Source: Leptospirales bacterium (GTDB lineage Bacteria; Spirochaetota; Leptospiria; Leptospirales; Leptonemataceae). Taken from it: a stretch of 64,000 nt of DNA. A model generated the notes under the pieces. That model saw nothing but the letters and a program-made list of their open reading frames with translations. It had not been told where the DNA came from and did not search any database. The stretch is from positions 1 to 64,000 of the forward strand of contig JAIBBN010000013.1 in NCBI GenBank assembly GCA_019694655.1, in the 5' to 3' direction. Shown here in pieces: positions 17,356 through 25,276 of the stretch. Every line of letters starts with the position of its first letter. Position 1 is the stretch's first letter. A program made the position numbers and the translations under genes.

Positions 17356-18210
17356 ATGGCGATGTTGGAAGAGGACATCCGGAGCGCCGCACGCGTACGC
17401 CTGAGCACTGCGCTGGCGGCGGCGCCGGCGGCTGAAGCGCTGCTGCGCGATCTGCAATATGGCGACCTCGAAGTGCGCAGCAAATCGACGGCCAGCGATC
17501 TGGTGACTCGCGCCGATCTGGAATCGGAACAGGCCTTGCTTGGCGCTATTCGACGCGATTGGCCCAATGACGCGATTCTTGCCGAAGAAAGCGGTCGCAG
17601 CGGCGGTGCGCAGGGCGACTTCAGCTGGGCTGTGGATCCCCTTGATGGCACGGTGAATTACGCTCATGGACTGCCGCTCTATTCTATATCCATTGGCATT
17701 CTTTACAACAATTCTCCGATTGCAGGTCTGGTTTGCCTGCCCGCTCTGAATCGCCGTTATCATGGTCTGATAGGCGAAGGGGCGTTTCGCGACCAGCGTC
17801 CAATTCATGTTAGCGACAACCGTTCGCTTGCTGACGCTCTGGTTGTAACTGGTTTTCCCTATGAACGCGCTGCGTTTTTGGATTCGCTGGTTTCTGGCGT
17901 GCGCTCGGTGCTGGCCAGCGCACGCGGCATCCGGCGCACAGGTTCGGCGGCCATCGATCTTTGCTGGGTTGCCGAAGGCAGCTTTGATGCACACTACGAA
18001 TTCAATCTTGGCGCATGGGATGTTGCAGCCGGGGCGGCTATTGTCCGCGCTGCGGGCGGCCGGGTAAGCGACTTTTCTGGCAAGAATTTTGAGCCGGGGA
18101 TGTTTCAGATGCTGGCCACCAACGGTCTGATTCACGCGCCGATGCTGGAGACGCTGGCCCCGCTGGCCAGCATACAGTCGCTGCCCGGTATGCGTCGTAG
18201 CAAGCCCTGA
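17356..18210 (+). CDS. inositol monophosphatase family protein
   Basis: The protein of about 284 residues has the metal-binding motifs of the inositol monophosphatase/SuhB/CysQ superfamily. These are AEESGR around Glu77-Glu78, WAVDPLDGTVNYAHG with Asp94 and Asp97, and GAWDVAAGAAIVRAAGG near the C terminus. It hydrolyses a sugar or nucleotide phosphate with Mg2+; inositol-1-phosphate is the usual guess for the GTVNYAHG type. The start is uncertain: the frame is open back to a TTG-ATG at 17260-17265, but that would place it 14 bp from the divergent folP start. I prefer the ATG at 17356. Confidence 0.9.
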   Translation: MAMLEEDIRSAARVRLSTALAAAPAAEALLRDLQYGDLEVRSKSTASDLVTRADLESEQALLGAIRRDWPNDAILAEESGRSGGAQGDFSWAVDPLDGTVNYAHGLPLYSISIGILYNNSPIAGLVCLPALNRRYHGLIGEGAFRDQRPIHVSDNRSLADALVVTGFPYERAAFLDSLVSGVRSVLASARGIRRTGSAAIDLCWVAEGSFDAHYEFNLGAWDVAAGAAIVRAAGGRVSDFSGKNFEPGMFQMLATNGLIHAPMLETLAPLASIQSLPGMRRSKP

Positions 18211-18274
18211 GTAAGGGATTGCATAGCCTTCGATTCGCTATTGACCGTAGCGCCTGGTAAGGGCCTCTGGAATT

Positions 18275-19180
18275 GTGTCTGCGCCTGCTTCCTCACTCAG
18301 CCAATTGATCGGCAATACTCCTCTGGTTGAATTGCGCAGTATATCGCCAAAGAACTCGGTTAAAATTTACGGCAAGCTGGAAGGCAACAATCCGGCTGGC
18401 AGCGTCAAAGATCGCCCGGCGCTCTGGATGATTCAGGAGGCGGAAAAGCGCGGCGAACTCAAGCCTGGGATGAAGATCATCGAGGCCACCAGCGGGAACA
18501 CTGGAATTGCCCTGGCCATGATTGCTTCAGTGAAGGGCTATCCAATCGAACTGGTGATGCCCGACGGCTCCACGCGCGAACGCACGCTGGCAATGCAGGC
18601 CTACGGGGCCCAGGTTACGTTAACGCCGGCGGCTGCTTCGATGGAAGGGGCCATAGACTACGCCCATGAGAAATTTGCACGGGGCGGCTACTGGATGCCA
18701 AATCAGTTCGCCAATCCGGACAACTATCGGGCGCACTACAGCACAACCGGTCCGGAAATATGGCGCGATACGGAAGGAAAAATCACGCACTTTGTCTCTT
18801 CCATGGGAACCACCGGCACCATCATGGGCGTATCACGCTACATGAAGGAAACAGCGCCGCAGGTTCAGATCGTCGGCGTGCAGCCTACAGATGGTTCGAA
18901 GATTCCGGGTATCCGCCGCTGGCCAAAAGAATACCTCCCAAAAATATTCGAACCGGCCCGGGTCGATCGACTGATGGACATTGATCAACGGGATGCAGAG
19001 CGCATGACGCGACGTCTGGCCCGCGACGAAGGCGTTTTTTGCGGCATGAGCGCCGGCGGCGCCGTAGCTGTCGCCGAGCGATTGGCTGCTGAATTGGAGC
19101 ACGGTTTGCTGGTCACAATCATTTGCGATCGCGGCGATCGCTATCTTTCCTCCGATCTTTTCGAAGAGAAGGATACTTGA
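18275..19180 (+). CDS. cysM: cysteine synthase B
   Basis: This 301-residue PLP enzyme makes cysteine from O-acetylserine and sulfide or thiosulfate. NPAGSVKDRPALWM (39-52) carries the PLP lysine Lys45. The KDRPA form, with EATSGNTGIALAMI and the SSMGTTGTIMG phosphate loop, is the CysM type rather than CysK. Translation starts at GTG 18275. The OsmC gene follows 2 bp after the stop, so the two are one transcript. Confidence 0.95.
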   Translation: MSAPASSLSQLIGNTPLVELRSISPKNSVKIYGKLEGNNPAGSVKDRPALWMIQEAEKRGELKPGMKIIEATSGNTGIALAMIASVKGYPIELVMPDGSTRERTLAMQAYGAQVTLTPAAASMEGAIDYAHEKFARGGYWMPNQFANPDNYRAHYSTTGPEIWRDTEGKITHFVSSMGTTGTIMGVSRYMKETAPQVQIVGVQPTDGSKIPGIRRWPKEYLPKIFEPARVDRLMDIDQRDAERMTRRLARDEGVFCGMSAGGAVAVAERLAAELEHGLLVTIICDRGDRYLSSDLFEEKDT

Positions 19181-19182
19181 GT

Positions 19183-19614
19183 ATGGCCGGCGGAGAAATG
19201 CAGGTAGAACTACAGCGCGTTGGCGAGTCTCTGTTTGAGGCGCGCGCCGGCAGCGGCGGCGTGGCCCGCATTGATGGTCCTGCCGACCTGGGCGGCGCCG
19301 GCGGCGGAATGCGGCCGATGGAGATGTTTCTGGCCAGTCTGGCTTCCTGCAGCGCCATGGATGTAATCCACATTCTAAAAAAACAGCGCCAGACCCTGGC
19401 CGATTTGCGGATCAAAGTGCATGGCGTCCGGCGCGACGCTACGCCGGCCACCTACAAGTCAATTGAACTTGTTTTTCAAGCCTCCGGCGATGTGCAGTTG
19501 GATCGCTTGCAGCAGGCAGTACAGCTTTCCGTTGAAAAGTACTGTAGCGTGCTGGCCATGCTGAAGGGCGAAGTGCACGTCGCTTATCGCAGCGAGCTTC
19601 TGTCCGAAGCCTGA
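19183..19614 (+). CDS. OsmC-family peroxiredoxin-like protein
   Basis: The 143-residue protein has the two OsmC/Ohr cysteines, Cys56 in LASLASCSAMDVIHIL and Cys121 in EKYCSVLAML, spaced as in thiol peroxidases that reduce organic hydroperoxides. MRPMEMFLASL is the usual preceding helix. Many YhfA-type relatives are not proven peroxidases. It follows cysM by 2 bp behind an AGAAGGA-type ribosome site, so cysteine supply and thiol chemistry share a transcript. Confidence 0.93.
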   Translation: MAGGEMQVELQRVGESLFEARAGSGGVARIDGPADLGGAGGGMRPMEMFLASLASCSAMDVIHILKKQRQTLADLRIKVHGVRRDATPATYKSIELVFQASGDVQLDRLQQAVQLSVEKYCSVLAMLKGEVHVAYRSELLSEA

Positions 19615-19615
19615 A

Positions 19616-20641
19616 CTACAGTGGATCGCAGTCCAGCACCAGCTTGACGCTTTCTTCAAGGAGCGCGTCCGCCGCCTGCTTCCAGGAAACGCGCCGGGTG
19701 GTCACCTCCTGCGGCTGCAGCGCGCCCTTCTCAATCAATGCCAGGGCCTGCGGGATGATTTCACGCGAACTGACGCGACCGATGTTCAACTGCACGCTCT
19801 TGTTGTACATTTCGAGGTAAGGGAGCGGCAGGTCATTCTGAAAGAAGATCGAGACTGGAGTCAACGATCCGCCGGGCGCAACCGCGCGTACTGCCTCCGG
19901 GAAACGCTCTGCATTGCCAGTGGCTTCCACAACGATGTCCGCCTGCGGGTGTGTACCCTGAAATTCCTCCATGGTGATAGCAACGGCGCCCAGTCGTTCG
20001 GCGTGGCGACGACGTTCTTCGCTGGAATCGACGTAGGTGATGTGCGGCGATCCAAGGGCCGCGGCAATCTGCACGGCGTAGAGTGCGATGCTGTGCGCGC
20101 CGCCAGCCAGGACAAGCGTCGATTGGTCTCTGTCAGCCTGGAGAAAGGGGGCCACGGTTCGCCACGCATCGCTGATGTTGTCGCTGATACTTGCAATCGC
20201 TCCTGGGTCGATGCCCTCCGGCATTGCCACCAGCATCGCTGTGGCAAAAGGAACGCGGATGCTCTCCTGAAACGCTCCGCCCCACTGCCGCGAAATGCGG
20301 CCCAGGCCATAGGCCGAAGTGAAATCGACGCTGCTGCAATTCTGACTGCTATGGCGCCGGCAGCGCGGACAGCTGCCACAGGATATCTGGAAGGGAACAA
20401 TGACCCGCTGTCCAATCTGGAAGCCCTGAACATCGTCGGCCAGTTCTGTGATCTCGGCGGTGAACTCGTGACCGAAGGGGAACGGCGGCCGCAGCAGCGT
20501 CTCGCCGCGCAACATAGGCAAATCCAGGTCGCAGCGCGCAATACTTAGCGGGCGCACCAGAGCATCTCCTCCAGACAGCTCTGGCGCCGGGACCTCGCCC
20601 CACTCCAGGACGCCTTTGCGTACGTATTGCAGTTGTTGCAT
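19616..20641 (-). CDS. zinc-dependent medium-chain alcohol dehydrogenase
   Basis: The 341-residue protein is an MDR-family oxidoreductase. The catalytic zinc site has Cys37 and His58-Glu59 (GHEF). The structural zinc cysteines are Cys88, Cys91, Cys94 and Cys102 in CGSCPRCRRHSSQNC. The NAD(P) fold is TLVLAGGAHSIALYAVQIAAALG, where the usual GGG/GxG loop is altered. Substrate is unknown. It is divergent from a TetR regulator, and two matching dyads in the gap suggest that the regulator controls it. Confidence 0.93.
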   Translation of the reverse strand: MQQLQYVRKGVLEWGEVPAPELSGGDALVRPLSIARCDLDLPMLRGETLLRPPFPFGHEFTAEITELADDVQGFQIGQRVIVPFQISCGSCPRCRRHSSQNCSSVDFTSAYGLGRISRQWGGAFQESIRVPFATAMLVAMPEGIDPGAIASISDNISDAWRTVAPFLQADRDQSTLVLAGGAHSIALYAVQIAAALGSPHITYVDSSEERRRHAERLGAVAITMEEFQGTHPQADIVVEATGNAERFPEAVRAVAPGGSLTPVSIFFQNDLPLPYLEMYNKSVQLNIGRVSSREIIPQALALIEKGALQPQEVTTRRVSWKQAADALLEESVKLVLDCDPL

Positions 20642-20656
20642 CTTTGCCTCCCCGGG

Positions 20657-20676
20657 AATAGACCAACTTGTCTATT
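20657..20676. promoter_or_regulatory. TetR-type operator, site 1
   Basis: This is a perfect 7-bp inverted repeat, AATAGAC-CAACTT-GTCTATT, 16 bp upstream of the dehydrogenase start. The core TAGAC-N6-GTCTA recurs at site 2. The core resembles boxes bound by some TetR-family repressors of oxidoreductase genes. Binding by the adjacent TetR protein is an inference. Confidence 0.75.
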
Positions 20677-20692
20677 CGATGCCTCTCAACAA

Positions 20693-20708
20693 TAGACCGC
20701 GTTGTCTA
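20693..20708. promoter_or_regulatory. TetR-type operator, site 2
   Basis: The second dyad is TAGAC-CGCGTT-GTCTA, with the same TAGAC-N6-GTCTA core as site 1. The centres are 34 bp apart, close to three helical turns. It lies between site 1 and the TetR start at 20753, well placed for repression of both divergent promoters. Confidence 0.75.
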
Positions 20709-20752
20709 CAACTTTTTCTGGACGGCCGCCGCCCCTGCGGTTCTCATGTGTC

Positions 20753-21343
20753 ATGGTGCGCTCCCCGGCCTTGCGTGACGGCCCGCGTGAAAGAATCCTC
20801 AGAAAGGCGGCCGAGCTATTCAGCCGCCAGGGCTATTCGCGAACCGGAATCAATCAGATTCTTGAAGAATCCGGAGCGCACAAGGCCAGTCTCTATCGCT
20901 ACTTCGAAACCAAGGAGGAGCTGGCGCTCGCCTATCTGCAATTGCAGGATCAAAATTTCCGCAGCTTCCTTCGACTGGTCGTCTCGAAGAGCAAGGGGCC
21001 CGGTCACTTTGTACGCGTCTGGTCCGGATTGCTATGGCGCGAGGCTCGCGGCGGCGCTTACCATGGCTGCCCGGTGGCCAACCTCAGAGCGCAGATCGAA
21101 GAAGAACAAGAGCGGCTTCGTTCCGCGGTCGCATCTGCAATTCAGAGTTGGCTCTCGATTCTCGAGGAATACTTTGAGCTGGAGCGCAACGCCGGTCGAT
21201 TGAAGGTTTCGTCAAGTTCAGCGGAACTTGCGGCGCGACTGCTGCGACTGTACGAGGGTGCGCTGCAATTGTTTCGAATGACCGGCGATCGCCAGCACTT
21301 GCGCGCACTGGAAACTGATCTGTTGCTGGCTCTGCAGGGCTAG
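20753..21343 (+). CDS. TetR-family transcriptional regulator
   Basis: The 196-residue protein has a TetR N-terminal helix-turn-helix: RERILRKAAELFSRQGYSRTGINQILEESGAHKASLYRYFETKEELALAYL (about 12-62). The C-terminal ligand domain contains GGAYHGCPVANLRAQIEEEQERLR; GCP(V/L)xNL is common in the AcuR/NemR/LmrA-like group, whose cysteine can sense electrophiles. ATG 20753 was chosen over an upstream TTG that would overlap operator 2. It probably represses itself and the divergent dehydrogenase. Confidence 0.92.
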   Translation: MVRSPALRDGPRERILRKAAELFSRQGYSRTGINQILEESGAHKASLYRYFETKEELALAYLQLQDQNFRSFLRLVVSKSKGPGHFVRVWSGLLWREARGGAYHGCPVANLRAQIEEEQERLRSAVASAIQSWLSILEEYFELERNAGRLKVSSSSAELAARLLRLYEGALQLFRMTGDRQHLRALETDLLLALQG

Positions 21344-21969
21344 CGATCCGCCCGCCGACGCGCGCCTTGCTTTTTCTTGCCGGGCGGCCTGGCAGCGACA
21401 GGCCGAGCTTCTCGCGAGGAAGCCGGGCAAACATCGCCCAGATAGCAGACCTGACAATCGCGGCGGCGCGCAGTGCAATGGGATCGTCCCAAAAAGATGA
21501 CGTAGAGCGGCCAGCAAAGTCGCCAGGCGGGTTTGAGCAGCTGCAGCAAGTCGCGCTCAATATGTACTGCGTCGCGCGCTTTACTCAAGGACCACAATCG
21601 TGAAATACGCGCCACATGCGTATCGACCGTCAGGCCCGGCGCCTTACCATACAACTCGCCGAGAACGACGTTGGCAGTCTTGCGTCCGATGCCCGGCATC
21701 CGCACCAATTCCTCCAGCGTTTCCGGCGTCTTACCGCCGTGATCCTCGATCAGTGCGCGACAGAAGCCCTGAATGTTCCTGGCTTTGTTACGATAGAATC
21801 CGGTGGAATAGATTAGCTCTTCGATTTCTGTCAGCGACGCGGCAACGTAATCTTCAGGTCGTACAAAGCGCTCGAATAGCGCTGGCGTAGTTCGGTTCAC
21901 CTGCTCGTCCGTGCACTGAGCGCTCAGGATGACGGAAATGACCAGCTCATGCGGAGCGCCGTAGCGCAA
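21340..21969 (-). CDS. nth: endonuclease III (DNA glycosylase/AP lyase)
   Basis: This enzyme excises oxidised pyrimidines. ISVILSAQCTDEQVN, the helix-hairpin-helix MPGIGRKTANVVLGELYG with the catalytic lysine, VDTHVARISRLW with the catalytic Asp, and the [4Fe-4S] cysteines (CX6CX2CX5C in CTARRRDCQVCYLGDVC) are all present. The start is unusual. The first ordinary codon is TTG at 21969, but the frame upstream to 22041 encodes the helix expected at the N terminus of Nth (LEQQAFLQIAWRRFQRRYG). It has no ATG, GTG or TTG, only CTG at 22041. The true start may be that CTG, just after the rpmB stop. Confidence 0.93.
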   Translation of the reverse strand: MRYGAPHELVISVILSAQCTDEQVNRTTPALFERFVRPEDYVAASLTEIEELIYSTGFYRNKARNIQGFCRALIEDHGGKTPETLEELVRMPGIGRKTANVVLGELYGKAPGLTVDTHVARISRLWSLSKARDAVHIERDLLQLLKPAWRLCWPLYVIFLGRSHCTARRRDCQVCYLGDVCPASSREARPVAARPPGKKKQGARRRADR

Positions 21970-22048
21970 GGGACAGGCAGGCTTGCCGTAGCGACGCTGA
22001 AAGCGTCGCCATGCGATTTGCAGGAAGGCCTGCTGTTCCAGACTGGTC

Positions 22049-22294
22049 TCAGCCGGCTTTCAGGACGCTGAGGTCCTGGCCGTACTTCTTCATCAGGGAA
22101 ACGACGCCGCGCTTGTTCAGCGTCTTAAGCATGCGCGCCGAAATGCGCAGGCGGACCCAGCGATTCTCATGCGGCAGATAGACACGCTTGGAAACAAGGT
22201 TTACCTTGAACTTGCGCTTGGTCCGCCGGTGGGAGTGGGAAATCGCATTTCCGGAGGCCGTGGACTTCCCGGAGATCTGGCACCTTCTGGACAT
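22049..22294 (-). CDS. rpmB: 50S ribosomal protein L28
   Basis: The 81-residue protein begins MSRRCQISGK and has SGNAISHSHRRTKRKFKVNL and RWVRLRISARMLKTLNKRG, the L28 signature. One cysteine is kept at the N terminus (Cys5), but the second zinc pair of C+ forms is absent. ATG 22294 gives the normal start. Nth follows directly on the same strand; divergent from the PC4-family gene. Confidence 0.96.
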   Translation of the reverse strand: MSRRCQISGKSTASGNAISHSHRRTKRKFKVNLVSKRVYLPHENRWVRLRISARMLKTLNKRGVVSLMKKYGQDLSVLKAG

Positions 22295-22373
22295 AGCCGG
22301 GCCACAATCTGGCAGGGGCCCTTGCCAGCAATAAGAAATTGCCAGGCGGAGCCGGGCGCCCCGCACTCAGGAT

Positions 22374-22607
22374 ATGGGTATCATTCGCGATATTGAAAAG
22401 GGCGGCGGCGAGATCATTCGCGTCGAAATTACAGACTTTAAGGGGCAAAAGCTGCTGAACCTGCGCATCTGGTACACGGACAAAGAGAGCGGCGAGAAGA
22501 AGCCCACGCAAAAGGGCATCGCTCTGAAACCGGAGCTTTACGCCCAGCTGAAGCAGGCTGTGCTTGAAGCGGAGTCGGAGATCCAGAACATCCTTTCTGG
22601 AGGCTGA
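22374..22607 (+). CDS. PC4/p15-family (YdbC-like) nucleic-acid-binding protein
   Basis: The 77-residue protein matches the bacterial PC4 family: short, with [29 protein letters not shown], then [25 protein letters not shown]. That beta-strand set followed by a helix is the single-stranded-DNA-binding fold of the human coactivator PC4 and of YdbC. It could act in transcription or replication; no specific role can be read. Divergent from rpmB, 79 bp between starts, and followed after 53 bp by the PBP gene. Confidence 0.87.
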   Translation: MGIIRDIEKGGGEIIRVEITDFKGQKLLNLRIWYTDKESGEKKPTQKGIALKPELYAQLKQAVLEAESEIQNILSGG

Positions 22608-22660
22608 GTCGTCCAATGACTCCGATACTGTAGCAGAGAGCCCAGAGCTCCTCTCCCGGT

Positions 22661-25276
22661 ATGTCGCTCGGTCCGATGAAAACCGAACCCCTCAAAGCCC
22701 CGCACGTCTGCGACCGCTGTGGAGGCAAGTTCCGGGCCGTGATCCAGGCCGAGCTGCGCGTTGTCCATCGCGCCTACTGTCCGCATTGCGGCGCCGCGCA
22801 GTATTTTGACAACCGCGACGGCGAATTGCTGCGTCTGGCGCGAGCCGCCGCCAGCGCAGCGCCGCCGATGCCAGCGCTCCGGCGACAGGAGGAACCTCGT
22901 CGTTCGCTCCCTGGCGCCGCACGCGATGCATCGCCTTCCGTTGGACGCCGCAACGCACAGGCGATTACACGCCGCCCGCGCAGTAAAGCACAAGGAAGCA
23001 TCACGGGCCTATGGCAAGAACTCCAGAGACTCTCCAACTCATTCTTGCATCTCGCCGCCGGGCGCAGCCGCCATGGAAGTCGCGGACCGCTGCTGTTGGT
23101 CGCCGCCGCTGCGGCGCTTGTTTTGAGCGTCGCGCTTTTGCTGGCGGCGTCGCTGCATCTGCCGCGGCTCTACTTTCCGGGCGGGGCCGATGCCTACACG
23201 GCTCGATTGAGGTTTATCCAGCCCAACACCATTGTCGATCGCAATGGCCAGCCGATTGCCGAACTTTTTGCCGAGCGAACCGGCGCACTGCAGCCAGATC
23301 AACTGCCGCCCTCGCTCAAGAGCGTGCTGCTTTTTGTGGAGGATGACCAATTCTATCAGCATGGGGCTGTGCGCTGGAGCTCGGTGTTTCGTGCGGCGGC
23401 GGCCAATTTGCTGAGTTTCGGCTATTCGCAAGGCGGTTCGACCATCACCCAGCAGCTGGCGCGTATTTTGCTAGGTTCGCGAGAAAAAAGCCTGCTGCGA
23501 AAGCTGCGGGAAACTGCGCTTGCATACTATCTCGAGGATTCATTGAGTAAGGACGAAATTCTGGCAGCGTATATGAATCTCGTTTACCTCGGGCATGGCG
23601 CCCGCGGCTTCGAGGTTGCTTCCAGCTTTTATTTCAACCGCCAGATTGGCGAACTGAGTTTCGCCGAACAACTGGCGCTTGCTTCACTTCCGTCGGCGCC
23701 GGAGCGTTTTTCTCCTTTGCGCAACCCGCGACAACTGCGCGGCAAAATGGATCGCATTTATCTGCGCATGCGTGACGAGGGATTTCCAGTTCCCGAGCTT
23801 ATCGATTACCAGCGGCAAAGCGACCTGGCATTGCGCACTGTAACGCGGCGGCCGGCCGATAGCGTCTTTGGCGTGCGCTTGAATGATGCGCCCTACGTGG
23901 CCGAGCACGTGCGTCAACTACTGGCCGAACTTTTTGGCGAAGATTATCAATTTGGCGCAGGACTGCGTATCGAGACCACTATAGATCGTCAGCTCCAGAT
24001 AGCTGCCGCGCGGGAGACGAAACAATTCATCGGCGAGGTCGCTCCGAATTTTCCGCCGGCGCGTTACGTCGACGGAAAGCGCGTTCCCATTGAGGACGAG
24101 CGATTGCGCTTCGTACAGGATTATTCCAACTTCGCCATCGCTGGCGAGCTCTTCGGCATGCCGACGCCAGCTAACGTGCGTCCGCGACTGCAATCGGCAT
24201 CGGCGGGCGTGGACCCGGCAAGCGGCGGCGTACTCTTCCTGCAGGGCGGCGCCGATTTTACGCCAGGCAACCAGCTGAATCGCGCCGTGCAGATGCGCAG
24301 ACAGACCGGATCGGCAATCAAGCCTGTCGTCTATTCCGCAGCAATTGAAAGCGGAGCGCTTACGGCCGCGAGCATCCTGGAGGACAGTCCAATATTTGTG
24401 AGCGGCGGAAACACAGACCGCTACTGGCTACCGCACAATTTCAGCGGAGTCTATGAAGGACCCATTCCGGTGCGGCGCGCTCTGGCCCGTTCCCAGAATA
24501 TTCCAGCCATCCAGGCGGCGCGCGCTATCGGGATCGATCGCCTGGGCGAGCAGTTTCAGAAGTTCTTCTTTCCCTCGGAGCCGCGTTTCGCAGCGCGCTT
24601 TCGACCGGACGAAACAGCTGCCATTGGATCGATTGAAATGAGTCCGTTGGAAATGGCTGTGGCCTTTAGCGCCTTTGCCGCTAATGGGATCATCCACCGT
24701 CCCTATCTGGTGAAGCGCATCCTCGATGGCAGCGGAAAGCTACTCTACCAGGCGGGCGCCCGCGATGAATTTCATTTCGATGCGCCGACGGAGCGCAAGG
24801 CTGTTGATGGGGCAACGGCGGAGGTCATGGTCAGTCTGATGAGCGATTCAGCGCGATTTGGCGGCGTCAGTCGCGGGGCGAGCCTGAGCAACCTGTTTGG
24901 AAAAACCGGGACCAGCAATGATTTTCGCGACGCCTGGTTTGCCGGCGCCATTCCCGGCGCGGCGGCCGCAGTCTGGGTGGGCTATGATGCGCCGCTCTAC
25001 TCCATGGCTAATGGAACGGGCGCAGCGCTGGCCGGACCGCTATTCGGTCGCATATTGAATGCCGCCCCGCGGCAGAGCGGCGGCTATTACTTTGAACCCC
25101 GTGCAGTGCGACGCACGGTTTGCGAAGAAACGGGTCGTCAGCCCGGAGCTTCCTGTCACAAGCGGGTGCAGGAGTGGTTTACGCCACTGCATGGACCTCC
25201 CCCGCCCGCCGAAGAAGATCTGCGGCCGCCGCAAACCAATGATTGGAGTCTGAATCGTGATTCGGACTTTCACTGA
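22661..25276 (+). CDS. class A penicillin-binding protein with N-terminal zinc ribbon
   Basis: This 871-residue protein polymerises and cross-links peptidoglycan. Domains in order: a cytoplasmic zinc ribbon (Cys17, Cys20, Cys40, Cys43 in CDRC and CPHC); a basic linker; a membrane helix at about 143-165; glycosyltransferase GT51 with EDDQFYQHGA (227-236), GGSTITQQLAR (258-268) and SKDEILAAYMNLVYLG; and a transpeptidase with SAIK (Ser551, Lys554), SQN (611-613) and KTGTSND (from 748). All catalytic motifs are present. The zinc ribbon is not part of standard PBP1A/1B. An ATG five codons downstream is an alternative start. It overlaps the next gene by 20 bp. Confidence 0.94.
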   Translation: MSLGPMKTEPLKAPHVCDRCGGKFRAVIQAELRVVHRAYCPHCGAAQYFDNRDGELLRLARAAASAAPPMPALRRQEEPRRSLPGAARDASPSVGRRNAQAITRRPRSKAQGSITGLWQELQRLSNSFLHLAAGRSRHGSRGPLLLVAAAAALVLSVALLLAASLHLPRLYFPGGADAYTARLRFIQPNTIVDRNGQPIAELFAERTGALQPDQLPPSLKSVLLFVEDDQFYQHGAVRWSSVFRAAAANLLSFGYSQGGSTITQQLARILLGSREKSLLRKLRETALAYYLEDSLSKDEILAAYMNLVYLGHGARGFEVASSFYFNRQIGELSFAEQLALASLPSAPERFSPLRNPRQLRGKMDRIYLRMRDEGFPVPELIDYQRQSDLALRTVTRRPADSVFGVRLNDAPYVAEHVRQLLAELFGEDYQFGAGLRIETTIDRQLQIAAARETKQFIGEVAPNFPPARYVDGKRVPIEDERLRFVQDYSNFAIAGELFGMPTPANVRPRLQSASAGVDPASGGVLFLQGGADFTPGNQLNRAVQMRRQTGSAIKPVVYSAAIESGALTAASILEDSPIFVSGGNTDRYWLPHNFSGVYEGPIPVRRALARSQNIPAIQAARAIGIDRLGEQFQKFFFPSEPRFAARFRPDETAAIGSIEMSPLEMAVAFSAFAANGIIHRPYLVKRILDGSGKLLYQAGARDEFHFDAPTERKAVDGATAEVMVSLMSDSARFGGVSRGASLSNLFGKTGTSNDFRDAWFAGAIPGAAAAVWVGYDAPLYSMANGTGAALAGPLFGRILNAAPRQSGGYYFEPRAVRRTVCEETGRQPGASCHKRVQEWFTPLHGPPPPAEEDLRPPQTNDWSLNRDSDFH

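Noticed and set aside
19861-20541. A 226-codon minus-strand frame in the dehydrogenase gene.
   Set aside because: It lies in a different register of the same strand as a clear MDR dehydrogenase and has no recognisable fold.
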